Notes: generated by a model from the sequence alone, not told the origin. Numbered from the stretch's first letter, positions 17,270 through 26,813 are shown. The stretch: DNA of 64,000 nt from an uncultured Ruminococcus sp. (GCA_947566125.1 CANOIR010000001.1:55774-119773); one strand, 5' to 3'. Numbers and translations: made by a program.

Positions 17270-18137
17270 TATTATTTTGCTCCTTTTCTTTCAATGCCTT
17301 TTTTCTCTTTCGCACGTTCTCTTCCTGAACACGTCTGCCGTCAGCTATAAGCAGTTGTAATGCTGCTTCGTCTTGTGTTTCAAGAGATGTTCTGTATTCT
17401 GATAAATGAGCTATCAACAACTCCAGATGATGTAGTAAAAGAAGTCTGTTATCCATAAAAAGTGATGACCACATCTTTTCATCCATTGTAGCAACTCTTG
17501 TCATATCTTGAAAGCTGCCACCTGAAAATGAAACAGCATCATCCATACAGTCATCTTTTACATATGCACTTGATACAATATGTGCCAACTGAGATGTATA
17601 AGCTATCATATCATCGTGTCTATGAGGTGTTGTCAATACTATCTTTCCAAAGCCCATTTCTTTTGCAAGAGATGATACCTTTTCAACAGCATCATTATTT
17701 GTACCATATGTTGGCGTAATAATAAAGTTTGCATTGTCAAAAAGATTTGGAATACTTGCATCGTAACCGCTTTTTTCACGTCCAGCCATAGGGTGAGTAC
17801 CAACATAATCTACACCTATAATACGGCAGGCATTTGTAAATTCAAGTACCATCTGACCCTTAAGACCGCACATATCCATAAGAATAGAACCTTTTTTGAG
17901 ATATGGCAGTGCTTTTTTCATACATGGCTGTGCTGCTCTCTGGTGCAGACAAACTATACATATATCATATACTCCATCTTCCATTTTGCCTATGCCGTCA
18001 ATCACGCCTTCGTTCATTGCAGTATTTAATATTGCTTCATCAATATCATAACCATGAATTGTATAATCACATTTTCTCTTAAGCGTTTTGCAAACAGAAC
18101 CGCCTATAAGACCCATACCAACTACTAATATATTCAT
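17250..18137 (-). CDS. tyrA: Prephenate dehydrogenase
   Basis: A NAD(P)-dependent enzyme of 295 residues converting prephenate to 4-hydroxyphenylpyruvate in tyrosine biosynthesis. The N-terminal Rossmann motif is VVGMGLIGGSVCKTLKRK; the catalytic region has VGTHPMAGREKSGYDAS. The C-terminal helical domain is complete, followed by a charged Lys/Glu tail. No chorismate mutase or ACT domain is fused. It is first in the tyrA-prmA-parC operon, an unusual functional mix. Confidence 0.93.
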   Translation of the reverse strand: MNILVVGMGLIGGSVCKTLKRKCDYTIHGYDIDEAILNTAMNEGVIDGIGKMEDGVYDICIVCLHQRAAQPCMKKALPYLKKGSILMDMCGLKGQMVLEFTNACRIIGVDYVGTHPMAGREKSGYDASIPNLFDNANFIITPTYGTNNDAVEKVSSLAKEMGFGKIVLTTPHRHDDMIAYTSQLAHIVSSAYVKDDCMDDAVSFSGGSFQDMTRVATMDEKMWSSLFMDNRLLLLHHLELLIAHLSEYRTSLETQDEAALQLLIADGRRVQEENVRKRKKALKEKEQNNNDLDES

Positions 18138-18205
18138 AATATTTTCAGCATTTCACCTTTCTGAATTTAATTTAAAGCATAATTAAAAAATAAATGTTCC
18201 TGTCT

Positions 18206-18234
18206 ATTGTATCACAATTTTCAAATAAGGTCAA
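18206..18234 (-). promoter_or_regulatory. Promoter of the tyrA-prmA-parC operon
   Basis: Minus-strand TTGACC (18229-18234) and TACAAT (18206-18211) with a 17-nt spacer. Confidence 0.65.
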
Positions 18235-18380
18235 GAAGTTTGTTGAAATACATAATAGATCATCAGATTTTATATTTCATGCGAATTATTATACATTTAT
18301 AAAAAACATATTAAGAATTATATAGTCATCCAACAAGTTTAATAAAATAATATTGCAATTTAATAAAAAGCGCATTATAG

Positions 18381-18409
18381 TTTACAAAATATGCGTGAAT
18401 AAATAGTAT
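18381..18409 (+). promoter_or_regulatory. Possible promoter of the PEP-synthase-like gene
   Basis: TTTACA (18381-18386) and TAGTAT (18404-18409) with a 17-nt spacer. A stronger-looking TATAAT just downstream lacks a good -35, so the exact placement is uncertain. Confidence 0.4.
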
Positions 18410-18478
18410 ATATATGATATAATATATAATAGCATTTATACAAAACAATCAATTTTTTCAGTGAAGAAGGTTGGATAT

Positions 18479-20464
18479 ATGATTGTAGATCTTTTAAACT
18501 TTTGCAGATATTATCCCGGCACAGAAGCAGAAATTCTCTTCCATTTACAAGAAAAAAGAATAAACATTCCTCATTTCTTTTGCATAACTGAAGATTCATC
18601 AGAAGACGAACTTAATAATTATCTTCAAAATCACTTTCAGCATACTGACCGTTTTTTTGTAAGACTTTCACTGTCTTTAAAAAACACAGGTATTATTGAT
18701 ACTCCAGAAACATCTGATATTGACTTATCATTAAAAATTACACCTAAATCAGCATTGTCTTATACCGCTGACAAGCTTTTTTCTGAGGCAAAGACTTTTT
18801 TGAAAAAAAATTATCCTAATCAGAATACCAATGAAGTTTCATTAAATATTATAGTGCAAGAAGTTATCAATCTCCCTATTCGTGGAGATATATATACAGT
18901 TTGCAAAAATGGACCTCTAAATGAAACCTTAATACATATAAATAATGATGTTGATATTGATACAAACGAGAAAATTGATGCTGTTTACTGCCACAACAAT
19001 ACAGACGGCATATTATTTGGATATGAACCTGAAGAAACTAAACAAGCAAAATTTACTTTAATAAAGAATTTACTTGAAATATCGGAAGAAATAAAAAAAG
19101 TAATGAATAACTCTGAGCTGGATATTAAATTTATATCTGATTCTGATGGTGAAAAAATAAATATTATTTCAATCAAATATATGAAAGAAAAAAAAGATGA
19201 TTCTTCTAAAATTATTTCACTGGATACAAGAGGTATATGCAGATACTATCCCGGAATAACAGAACCGCTTAATGCCTCTATAGCCATTGCTATTGCTAAA
19301 AAGACTGTAAAATATATGTTGATATATTCCGGTTTTGACAAAAAACTAGCTGATGATTTCATCGATTATTCTGTATATGTAAACGGCAGAATGTACTTTG
19401 ATTTAGATAAAGTATATAAATTACAAAGTTTGCTTTATTTAAATAGTGATACAGATGAATTTATAGATTTAAATTTATTGAAAATCATTAAAAAATTAAG
19501 ATACTTTCGCAGTATTTCAAAACTTAATAAAAAACACCGAATCGCTAAAAGAACAACTAAACTTTTAGGAGAAAATTTGAAACGCAGAGAAAAGCTTTGT
19601 AACGAAATGCGTTCCAAGCTTGACAATCTCTCTGATGATTTAGAAGGTGTATCTGATGATGAAATTATGCGTTCTATTGAAACTATTTTGTTTGCCTTTT
19701 CAAAATGTATAAATGCAAATCAGTTAAATAGCCTTTATATAGATTTAAATAGAAAAATTATAAAGCGAAATAAAGTAACTGACACAAAATATAAAAAGCT
19801 TACAAATATAATCGATACGTCGCTTTTATTTCAAGCAGAACTACGTATGTATCAATATAATTTTCAAAGGCTTTTAAATAAATACCATATTCATATGGGA
19901 CAAAATTTGGTTAAGAAAGGCTTGATTGAAAAACCTGAGGATATTTTCATGCTTACCTCTGATGAGCTGATGACTATATATAATACGCCTGCTGCAAATA
20001 TAAAATCATTGATTCAAAACCGCAGGGCTGAATTCAAGTGGTATAAAAGTATGCCAGGATTTTCAAGGCTATTATTTATAGACAGTATAAAAAATGCTCC
20101 TTTGGGAGAGATAAATATTATAAATACTGTGACAGACAAAAGTTATATAAGAGGAAGTGGTATAATAACAGGAAAAGCAGAATATAAAGCTGTTTTATGT
20201 AAAGATAATATAATACCGCAAAATTGCGAATCGGATAAAATTTATATTATAAATAAATTTAATGAATTCCCAATAGATATTAAAATAGGCGGTCTTATTA
20301 TTATGGAGCGACAACTGATCGCAAATATGAATCCAGATATTATAAGCAAAATTACATTTCCGGTAATATGCGGTGCAGAACACGCAGATTCAATAATTCA
20401 TGAAAATGATATTGTTTCAATCAATGGTGACACTGGTGATATATGTATAAAACATAAAATATAG
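18479..20464 (+). CDS. Degenerate PEP-synthase/PPDK-like protein, probably non-catalytic
   Basis: A 661-residue protein whose layout follows phosphoenolpyruvate synthase-like enzymes, but with key residues altered. The N-terminal part recalls the ATP-grasp half: KRINIPHFF for the usual VPxGF strand, FFVRLSLS in place of VRSSA, and IIVQEVINLPIRGDIYT in place of the VQ-MV-SGVxFT segment. The middle has RYYPGITEPL and VNGRMYFDL, typical of the linker region. The C-terminal mobile domain keeps the ending SINGDTGDICI. Where the phospho-accepting His should sit (TERGG..SH) it reads MERQLIANMN, so the His is absent. The ATG at 18479 has AAGAAGG eight nt upstream. It lies alone between two other operons; the function is unknown. 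Confidence 0.7.
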   Translation: MIVDLLNFCRYYPGTEAEILFHLQEKRINIPHFFCITEDSSEDELNNYLQNHFQHTDRFFVRLSLSLKNTGIIDTPETSDIDLSLKITPKSALSYTADKLFSEAKTFLKKNYPNQNTNEVSLNIIVQEVINLPIRGDIYTVCKNGPLNETLIHINNDVDIDTNEKIDAVYCHNNTDGILFGYEPEETKQAKFTLIKNLLEISEEIKKVMNNSELDIKFISDSDGEKINIISIKYMKEKKDDSSKIISLDTRGICRYYPGITEPLNASIAIAIAKKTVKYMLIYSGFDKKLADDFIDYSVYVNGRMYFDLDKVYKLQSLLYLNSDTDEFIDLNLLKIIKKLRYFRSISKLNKKHRIAKRTTKLLGENLKRREKLCNEMRSKLDNLSDDLEGVSDDEIMRSIETILFAFSKCINANQLNSLYIDLNRKIIKRNKVTDTKYKKLTNIIDTSLLFQAELRMYQYNFQRLLNKYHIHMGQNLVKKGLIEKPEDIFMLTSDELMTIYNTPAANIKSLIQNRRAEFKWYKSMPGFSRLLFIDSIKNAPLGEINIINTVTDKSYIRGSGIITGKAEYKAVLCKDNIIPQNCESDKIYIINKFNEFPIDIKIGGLIIMERQLIANMNPDIISKITFPVICGAEHADSIIHENDIVSINGDTGDICIKHKI

Positions 20465-20488
20465 AATATAAAATATAATACAATACAG

Positions 20489-20547
20489 AAAATCCGTTTT
20501 AAGACTTGTATTTAACACTTATGTTAAACGTGCTTAAAACGGATTTT
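20489..20547. terminator. Bidirectional terminator, PEP-synthase-like / GT2
   Basis: 15-bp stem AAAATCCGTTTTAAG with its complement, plus an inner TTTAACA / TGTTAAA hairpin; A/T-runs on both sides between convergent genes. Confidence 0.88.
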
Positions 20548-20550
20548 TTA

Positions 20551-21576
20551 TCAATTAAATGCAACTATCTTCTGTGCAATATCGTATCCTTTAACAGTTA
20601 ACTTGCGTCCTGCTTTGCCAGGAAGCATTGTAAGACCGCTGAGCGTGAATCCTCTAAGATAATAATAAATATTAGGATCAAATGATTTTACTTCTTCCCA
20701 AAGTTCTCTTCTCTTTTTAAGTGCTTCTTCTGTACCTATTTTTAAAAGGTAAACATTGCATATTGTCATCATGATAGATAAAAATCTAAGCTGATACATC
20801 TCAAGCTTTCTTGATAAACTACGGCAAGCTCTCATATCTACATTCTTCAATATATATTTAGTTATGTATATCTGCTGGTCAATACGTTTTATATGGACGC
20901 TTTCATTAACAGACTGGTCTTCTCTGCCTATAAAATAATGATATAAATCAATATCAAGGTAACATATCTTCTTTACAAGATGGAGTGGCTGTACAGAAAA
21001 GATATTATCAACATAAAACATATGTTCAGGAAGAGTGACATTAGCTTCTCTTAGTATTTCTGTTCTAAAATAAAGAGCGTGCATAATTAGATACTGGGAC
21101 GGAAAAAATGGTTTCATATCACTCCATGATGAAAGTTTGCCATGCTTAAAAATATTTCTATAACTTGTCTTGTGGCTTTTTTCAGGTTCATACATATGGT
21201 CATAAATGTAATTTGCTATAACAAGATCAAGTGTGATCCCTATTTTTTTCCAATAACGCAGGCTGTTCATAAACTTTTTCAAAGCAGACTTATCAAGCCA
21301 GTCGTCTGAATCTACAACTTTAAAATATTTTCCGACAGCAAGTTCAAGTCCCTTATTTACACCTGAGCCATGACCTCCGTTCTCCTTGTCAATAGCACGT
21401 ACTATATTAGGATATAATTTTTCATATTGATGTGCTATCATTCCGGTACGGTCAGAAGAACCGTCATTGATAATAATTATTTCTGCGTCTTCCCCTGCAA
21501 TTAAAAGAGAATTTATACAACGTTCCATGTAATCTTCTGAATTATAACACGGAACAACAAATGTTATAAGTTTCAT
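20551..21576 (-). CDS. Family 2 glycosyltransferase
   Basis: A 341-residue GT-A glycosyltransferase. The start is the ATG at 21576 after AAAGGAG; longer in-frame starts run back into parE and lack ribosome sites. Motifs are FVVPCYNSEDYMERCINSLL, IIIINDGSSDRTG and the DxD-type KVVDSDDWLDKSAL. The C-terminal 200 residues are helical and soluble with no obvious membrane helices. The family transfers sugars to surface glycans, and the donor is unknown. It is the last gene of an operon with a phosphatidyltransferase, a DNA glycosylase and parE, so the context does not predict its substrate. Confidence 0.9.
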   Translation of the reverse strand: MKLITFVVPCYNSEDYMERCINSLLIAGEDAEIIIINDGSSDRTGMIAHQYEKLYPNIVRAIDKENGGHGSGVNKGLELAVGKYFKVVDSDDWLDKSALKKFMNSLRYWKKIGITLDLVIANYIYDHMYEPEKSHKTSYRNIFKHGKLSSWSDMKPFFPSQYLIMHALYFRTEILREANVTLPEHMFYVDNIFSVQPLHLVKKICYLDIDLYHYFIGREDQSVNESVHIKRIDQQIYITKYILKNVDMRACRSLSRKLEMYQLRFLSIMMTICNVYLLKIGTEEALKKRRELWEEVKSFDPNIYYYLRGFTLSGLTMLPGKAGRKLTVKGYDIAQKIVAFN

Positions 21577-21598
21577 AATTTCAAAAGCTCCTTTTTTA

Positions 21599-23581
21599 TT
21601 AGCTGACATCTGCCATCTCAAGGTAGTCAGCTCCATACTCTGCAATAAAGTCTTTTCTTCCTTGTAAATCATCGCCAAGGAGGAGGTCAAACATATGTGC
21701 TGTTTCTTCAACACCTGATGGTGTTACACGTATAAGCCTTCTTGTATCTGGATTCATAGTAGTAAGAGCCATCATATCAGCTTCGTTTTCTCCAAGACCT
21801 TTAGAACGCTGAATGGTGCATTTTTTTCCCTTGATCTTATCAAGTATTTTCGTTTTTTCTTTTTCTGTATATGCAAAATACGTCTTATCCTTTGTGGTTA
21901 TTTCAAATAACGGAGATTCTGCAATATATACATATCCCTTTTCTATAAGAGTAGGTGTAAGTCTATAAAGCATTGTAAGAATAAGAGTGCGTATTTGAAA
22001 TCCGTCAACATCAGCATCAGTACATATAACTATTTTATTCCATCTTAGTCCGTCAAGATTAAATGATGATAGTTCCTTATTAGATTTAGTTTTTACTTCA
22101 ACTCCACAGCCTAGAAGTTTTATAATATCAGTTATAATATCATTTTTAAAAATACGAACATAGTCAGCTTTAAGACAGTTTAATATTTTTCCTCGTACAG
22201 GAATAACAGCTTGAAATTCTGCATCTCTTGCCATTTTTACTGAACCAAGTGCAGAATCACCCTCTACTATATAAAGCTCTCTTTTTGATAGATCCTTGCT
22301 TCGACAGTCAACAAACTTCTCAATTCTATTTGTAAGGTCAACATTTCCGGCAAGATTCTTTTTCATATTAAGTCTTGTCTTTTCAGCATTTTCACGGCTT
22401 CGCTTATTTATTATAACTTGTTCAGCAATCTTTAAAGCTTCATCAGGATTTTCTATAAAATATACTTCAAGCTGATGCTTTAAAAAATCCGTCATTGCTT
22501 CATATATAAATTTATTTGTTATAGCCTTTTTAGTCTGATTTTCATAAGACGTTTGAGTAGAAAAGCTGGAAGATACAAGCACCAGACAATCTTCTATATC
22601 AGAAAATGTGACTTTTCCTTCATTTTTCAGATATTTATTATTCTGCTTAAGATAACTGTCGATTTGAGAAACAAATGCTTGTTTTACTGCACGTTCCGGT
22701 GAACCGCCGTGTTCAAGAAAACTCGAATTATGATAATATTCTGTCTTTTGTATTCTATTAGAAAATGTTAGTGCAACAGAAAGCTTTACCTTATAATCAG
22801 GCTTATCTTCACGGTCACGACCTTCCCTTTCACAGCTCCATGTCTGGAAAGATGTTAAAGCTGTATCACCTGCAATTTCCTTTACATAATCTGCAATACC
22901 GTTTTCATAAAGGAATCTTTCCTCTACAAAACTTCCGTCTTCCTGCTGGCTTTTATATATAAATAAAAGATTTGGATTTACAACAGCCTGACGCTTTAAA
23001 ACATCACGAAAATATTCATCAGGAACATTTATTTCAGTGAATACATCAAGATCAGGACGCCATCTGGTACGTGTTCCTGTTTGATGAGAACGTGCTGCTT
23101 TTTTCTTTAGTCCGCCTATATTTATACCCTTTTCAAAATGAAGATTATATTTATATCCATCACGATATATTTCAGAGTCCATATATTCAGATGAAAACTG
23201 TGTGGCACAAAGACCTAAACCATTTAATCCCAGAGAATATTCATAATTATCAGCATCTGTATTATACTTTCCGCCTGCATAAAGCTCACAATAAACGAGT
23301 TCCCAATTGTAACGCTCTTCATTCTTATTGTAATCAACAGGGCAGCCACGTCCAAAGTCCTCTACTTCTATTGAATGGTCATTATATCGTGTTATAATTA
23401 TCTCACTTCCAAAACCGGAACGTGCTTCATCGATAGCGTTTGATATAACTTCAAATATAGAATGTGCACAGCCGTCAAGTCCATCTGAACCGAATATAAC
23501 TCCCGGTCGTTTTCTAACTTTGTCAGGTCCTTTGAGCATTGTTATACTTTCATTATCATACGTTGGTGTTTTCTTTGCCAT
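21599..23581 (-). CDS. parE: DNA topoisomerase IV subunit B
   Basis: The ATPase subunit of topoisomerase IV, 660 residues. The GHKL domain has VISNAIDEARSGFG, the Mg-binding Asn motif, and YSLGLNGLGLCATQF in the ATP lid. The transducer domain follows, then a TOPRIM domain with YIVEGDSALGS and CTDADVDGFQIRTLIL, and a terminal RSKGLGENEADMMA motif. The N-terminus MLKGPDKVRKRPGVIFGS is typical of the gyrB/parE superfamily. The gene begins eight nt after the OGG1-like gene. The partner parC is about 5 kb away on the same strand in a separate operon. Confidence 0.9.
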   Translation of the reverse strand: MAKKTPTYDNESITMLKGPDKVRKRPGVIFGSDGLDGCAHSIFEVISNAIDEARSGFGSEIIITRYNDHSIEVEDFGRGCPVDYNKNEERYNWELVYCELYAGGKYNTDADNYEYSLGLNGLGLCATQFSSEYMDSEIYRDGYKYNLHFEKGINIGGLKKKAARSHQTGTRTRWRPDLDVFTEINVPDEYFRDVLKRQAVVNPNLLFIYKSQQEDGSFVEERFLYENGIADYVKEIAGDTALTSFQTWSCEREGRDREDKPDYKVKLSVALTFSNRIQKTEYYHNSSFLEHGGSPERAVKQAFVSQIDSYLKQNNKYLKNEGKVTFSDIEDCLVLVSSSFSTQTSYENQTKKAITNKFIYEAMTDFLKHQLEVYFIENPDEALKIAEQVIINKRSRENAEKTRLNMKKNLAGNVDLTNRIEKFVDCRSKDLSKRELYIVEGDSALGSVKMARDAEFQAVIPVRGKILNCLKADYVRIFKNDIITDIIKLLGCGVEVKTKSNKELSSFNLDGLRWNKIVICTDADVDGFQIRTLILTMLYRLTPTLIEKGYVYIAESPLFEITTKDKTYFAYTEKEKTKILDKIKGKKCTIQRSKGLGENEADMMALTTMNPDTRRLIRVTPSGVEETAHMFDLLLGDDLQGRKDFIAEYGADYLEMADVS

Positions 23582-23589
23582 AATAAAAT

Positions 23590-24381
23590 TTATACCTCCA
23601 AAGCCTTGCTAAGACTTCTTTCATAGTAAAATAAATATTGCTGTAATATTCCAGCACCTCCAAGACTTTTTTCTTCAGGAAAATGTCCGCCAAAATGTTC
23701 ACTCTCAATTCTTTTTATCCATACATCACGTGGAAATGCATCCCGCAGTCCAAGACTAAAAAGACATATACAATCAGAAACTTTAGGTCCTACTCCTGAG
23801 AGCTTCTGTAAACTTAACTTTGCTTCCTTATATGATTTGCCTTTAAGCTGCTCATGAACATTATGATCCATAAAGTATTTGGCTGTACTTAAAAGATATT
23901 TATCACGATAACCTACTCCGCATTTACGTAAATTTTCTGCTCCCAAATAATAAACCTCGTCCGGATTTGGAAATCTTCCAAATGTTTCACATAACAAACC
24001 CAAAGTTTTACGTATTCTTGGAATATTATTATTTGCACTTATTATAAAACTTATTGTAGTTTCCCAAAGATCTTGCTTGAGTATGCGAACTCCCTTTGCA
24101 CACTCACAGGCAGCTGTAAGATAATCAGAGCCTATTTCTGCCGACGCACGTTCTGCGTGCTTGGCATAATCAAATGACAGATCAAAGTAATCTTTCCAAA
24201 TATCAGAAAATTCTTTTTCAGTGCAATCAAGATAAATTTTTTTATCGGTTTCTTGAAACAATACCAGTTCTTTTCCAAATGCCGGTATAAGAAAACCTCC
24301 GTCCTCTCTCTTTTTCCAACGAAAGCATTGACCGCTTAGATGAATCTTTTCAGCCGAAAACCAATCATTTTCAATATACAT
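23590..24381 (-). CDS. OGG1-type 8-oxoguanine DNA glycosylase/AP lyase
   Basis: A base-excision repair enzyme of 263 residues removing oxidised guanine. The N-terminal beta domain includes LSGQCFRWKK, as in OGG1. The helix-hairpin-helix reads LSGVGPKVSDCICLF, with the catalytic Lys after GVGP, followed by the GPD aspartate in AFPRDVWIKRI. Length and motif order match bacterial OGG1 homologues rather than MutY or Nth, and no iron-sulphur cysteine cluster is present. It is packed between pgsA-like and parE genes with gaps of 20 and 8 nt. Confidence 0.92.
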   Translation of the reverse strand: MYIENDWFSAEKIHLSGQCFRWKKREDGGFLIPAFGKELVLFQETDKKIYLDCTEKEFSDIWKDYFDLSFDYAKHAERASAEIGSDYLTAACECAKGVRILKQDLWETTISFIISANNNIPRIRKTLGLLCETFGRFPNPDEVYYLGAENLRKCGVGYRDKYLLSTAKYFMDHNVHEQLKGKSYKEAKLSLQKLSGVGPKVSDCICLFSLGLRDAFPRDVWIKRIESEHFGGHFPEEKSLGGAGILQQYLFYYERSLSKALEV

Positions 24382-24401
24382 AAAATAAAAACCTCTGTTT
24401 C

Positions 24402-24950
24402 TTAAAGCTTTTTAAATACAAAAAAGTATCCTACCCATGCAACTATCAAACATATAGAACATATCGCTGTTAACAGATATACAATTACAGACGGCATAAA
24501 TGGAAACAGCACAAGAATTATCATCGCTATAAAAAGAACAGTTGTGCTGATCTTACCAAACATCTTGGCACCGCCCAGCTTTTTATTTTTTGTTTTTATC
24601 TTGTAAATATTCATAACTCCCATATATGTTTCCTTACAGATAAGTATACATACAGGAATAATAAAGATCCTATATCGTGTACAAAGACAACTTGCAACCG
24701 CAATATGTGTGAGCTTATCGGCAATTGGATCAAGTGCAATTCCAAGTTCACTTATCATATTAAATTTGCGTGCTATCTTTCCGTCAAGAAGGTCGCTGAG
24801 TGAAGATATACCAAGTGCCAATGCAGCATAAAAGTATTCCAGATTGGTTTCAGCTTTAACATATAAAATAATGAACACAGGAATCAATAAAATCCTTATA
24901 TAACTTAAAATATTGGGAATATAGAAAATTTCCTTTTTGTTTATCTGCAT
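24402..24950 (-). CDS. CDP-alcohol phosphatidyltransferase (PgsA-like)
   Basis: A 182-residue membrane enzyme with the diagnostic CDP-alcohol signature SDLLDGKIARKFN followed by ELGIALDPIADK, i.e. the D-G-A-R-G-D-D pattern that binds metal and CDP-diacylglycerol. Four to five hydrophobic helices follow. The probable product is phosphatidylglycerophosphate for phosphatidylglycerol synthesis, but cardiolipin-synthase or phosphatidylinositol-type members share the motif. It is first in an operon with the OGG1-like gene, parE and a GT2, driven by the promoter at 24986-25014. Confidence 0.88.
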   Translation of the reverse strand: MQINKKEIFYIPNILSYIRILLIPVFIILYVKAETNLEYFYAALALGISSLSDLLDGKIARKFNMISELGIALDPIADKLTHIAVASCLCTRYRIFIIPVCILICKETYMGVMNIYKIKTKNKKLGGAKMFGKISTTVLFIAMIILVLFPFMPSVIVYLLTAICSICLIVAWVGYFFVFKKL

Positions 24951-24985
24951 ACTATTCCTCCGTTCAAATTTTTACCATAAGATTT

Positions 24986-25014
24986 ATTATACTATATATT
25001 TAAAGAAAATGCAA
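24986..25014 (-). promoter_or_regulatory. Promoter of the pgsA-like/OGG1/parE/GT2 operon
   Basis: Minus-strand TTGCAT (25009-25014) and TATAAT (24986-24991) with a 17-nt spacer. Confidence 0.68.
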
Positions 25015-25051
25015 GTACTGATTTTTGTTTTTCAATATAAACAATATAAAG

Positions 25052-25087
25052 GCTCTCCCATTATATAATAATTACAAACAGGAGAGC
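25052..25087 (-). terminator. Terminator after the minus-strand Wzz-like gene
   Basis: GCTCTCC / GGAGAGC stem around a 22-nt loop, 26 nt beyond the stop, with a short T-rich tail on the minus strand. Confidence 0.6.
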
Positions 25088-25113
25088 TTTTGTTATTTAT
25101 TATTTATAAAAAA

Positions 25114-26619
25114 TCATTCTTCACCCTTGAGTTCTACTTTTGTTTCCATTGCCTTTCTCTTACGAGAATCTGTTCTAAATCCATCAATAACAGCAGCAAT
25201 TATATAAACAAAAAATATAAATACTTCAACAAGCAACAAAGGTTTTACAATATTGTTCAAAAGCATAGAGATGTAACCTTTGGAAAGAACATTCGCCGGA
25301 ACAAGTACAGAGTAAGCATTGGCAAATGTTACAGAGCCGTGATATTCCATAATTGTTGCATTAACTGCATCAACCAACTGATCTACAGTATCATTTAAAA
25401 CAGCAATTTTTTCTTCAACATAATCAATATCCTTTTGACTTGCATTTCCATCTGAAAGTTTTTTTATTGATTCAAGACGTGCATTGCTCTCTGCGATCTT
25501 CATAGATAAATATGAAATATTTCCCTGAGTAGTTTGTTTTTGTCTAAACAAATTATCGTATTTGTCTGAAAAAGTTGTATATTCATGAGAATATGACTCA
25601 TCCATATCACCATGGATCACAACCGAATCCTTTTCATAATTTGCAATAGAATTTTCAATTGATCTTAAATTATCTTGAGCTGACTTTTTCTGACGTTCTA
25701 ATTCGTCAATTCGATATTCATAAAAGCTTATCATTCCTGTTTTGTCGTTTACAACACTGTTTGAAAGTATATAAGCGGTAAGAGTATCTGCATCATAATT
25801 TTTTGCAATGTTGATAGCGTTGCTCAAATCCTCAAAGCTATAGCCTGTTTGTGTGGAACGAAAACTTTTATTATTTTTAAGATCATCAATCTTATCTTGA
25901 AGTTCAATGAGTGTATCTGTATACGTATCCACTGCTATCAGATAATCGTAATCTGAATAATCAACTGCAAGTGATGAATTTCCTATCGCTTCACTATAAC
26001 CATATTGTTCAAAGAAATAATCTCTGTAACATTCCAAAATAGTATTTATCACTTGTGCAGCTTCATCATCCCCAAATCTTGTCTTTGAAAAATCAAATGT
26101 AACTTTATATTTTACAGGGAAATATTCAATATCTAACATAGACTGGGCAGCCTGTAAATTACCATTTTTTTCAAATGCGTATTTATAAAGTGATATCTCA
26201 TCTGCTGCCTCTGTTGGAATAATTCCATCGATGCTTATAGCATTTCTTATGGATTCAACATTAGAAAGTGGATAGTTAAGCTTGGTTAGAGCCGCTTCTA
26301 TAACAGCCGGATTTTTAATTGTGTTTACATCAAGCTTCTGTCCATTTGGAGTAAGTCCTTTTTCAGCACCGCTATAATTAAATCCTATCATTGCTACCGG
26401 AGCCGAAGACAATTGGTGTGAAAAAGCTGCTATACCAGCAGACACAAGAAGAATTGCAAAAACTGCACATACAAACCATGCGAGTAAAAACCGTCTGAAA
26501 GATTTTAATATTTCAGAAATAGGAATATGTATTGTTCCATTATTATTTTGCTCTTCGTTTTTTAATGTAATACTCAAATGTCTGTTATCATTAGCGTTAT
26601 CTTTTTCATTTATATGCAT
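25114..26619 (-). CDS. Wzz-like (chain-length-determinant topology) membrane protein A
   Basis: A 501-residue protein with a short basic/polar cytoplasmic N-terminus, a membrane helix at about residues 43-66, a large outside region with two helical, coiled-coil-prone stretches, and a C-terminal helix (about 458-480) before a charged tail. This two-helix layout matches polysaccharide co-polymerase (Wzz/PCP) proteins, but I see no tyrosine-kinase domain. It is clearly homologous along its length to the divergently transcribed neighbour at 26876-28303; shared blocks include YDYLIAxDxY, FRSxxTGYSF and YEKDSVVI versus YQKDSIIV. The promoter is at 26673-26701. No glycan-polymer locus is adjacent, so the role is inferred from topology only. 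Confidence 0.75.
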   Translation of the reverse strand: MHINEKDNANDNRHLSITLKNEEQNNNGTIHIPISEILKSFRRFLLAWFVCAVFAILLVSAGIAAFSHQLSSAPVAMIGFNYSGAEKGLTPNGQKLDVNTIKNPAVIEAALTKLNYPLSNVESIRNAISIDGIIPTEAADEISLYKYAFEKNGNLQAAQSMLDIEYFPVKYKVTFDFSKTRFGDDEAAQVINTILECYRDYFFEQYGYSEAIGNSSLAVDYSDYDYLIAVDTYTDTLIELQDKIDDLKNNKSFRSTQTGYSFEDLSNAINIAKNYDADTLTAYILSNSVVNDKTGMISFYEYRIDELERQKKSAQDNLRSIENSIANYEKDSVVIHGDMDESYSHEYTTFSDKYDNLFRQKQTTQGNISYLSMKIAESNARLESIKKLSDGNASQKDIDYVEEKIAVLNDTVDQLVDAVNATIMEYHGSVTFANAYSVLVPANVLSKGYISMLLNNIVKPLLLVEVFIFFVYIIAAVIDGFRTDSRKRKAMETKVELKGEE

Positions 26620-26672
26620 TTTCTAAATCTCCTACATCGCAGACATAATTCTGCATAATATTATTATATTCT

Positions 26673-26701
26673 AGTATATCATAATCATTTTTTAAAGTCA
26701 A
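26673..26701 (-). promoter_or_regulatory. Promoter of Wzz-like gene A
   Basis: Minus-strand TTGACT (26696-26701) and TATACT (26673-26678), 17-nt spacer. Confidence 0.68.
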
Positions 26702-26784
26702 TAGTTTTTACTCATATTTATATCTTTTAGATAGAATATTGATTTTTTTTACAGCTTTTTCTAATTTCATTTATTATAAAGCTA

Positions 26785-26813
26785 TTTACAAAGTAATTAA
26801 ATTATGATATAAT
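26785..26813 (+). promoter_or_regulatory. Promoter of Wzz-like gene B
   Basis: TTTACA (26785-26790) and TATAAT (26808-26813), 17-nt spacer. It is separate from the divergent promoter of gene A, about 90 bp away. Confidence 0.7.

Larger units (their letters stand above)
18138..18478. other. 341-bp AT-rich divergent intergenic region
   Basis: It carries the two promoters annotated below for tyrA (-) and the PEP-synthase-like gene (+). The middle (about 18240-18375) is AT-rich, and I see no open frame with a ribosome site and no stable hairpin in it. Confidence 0.6.
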
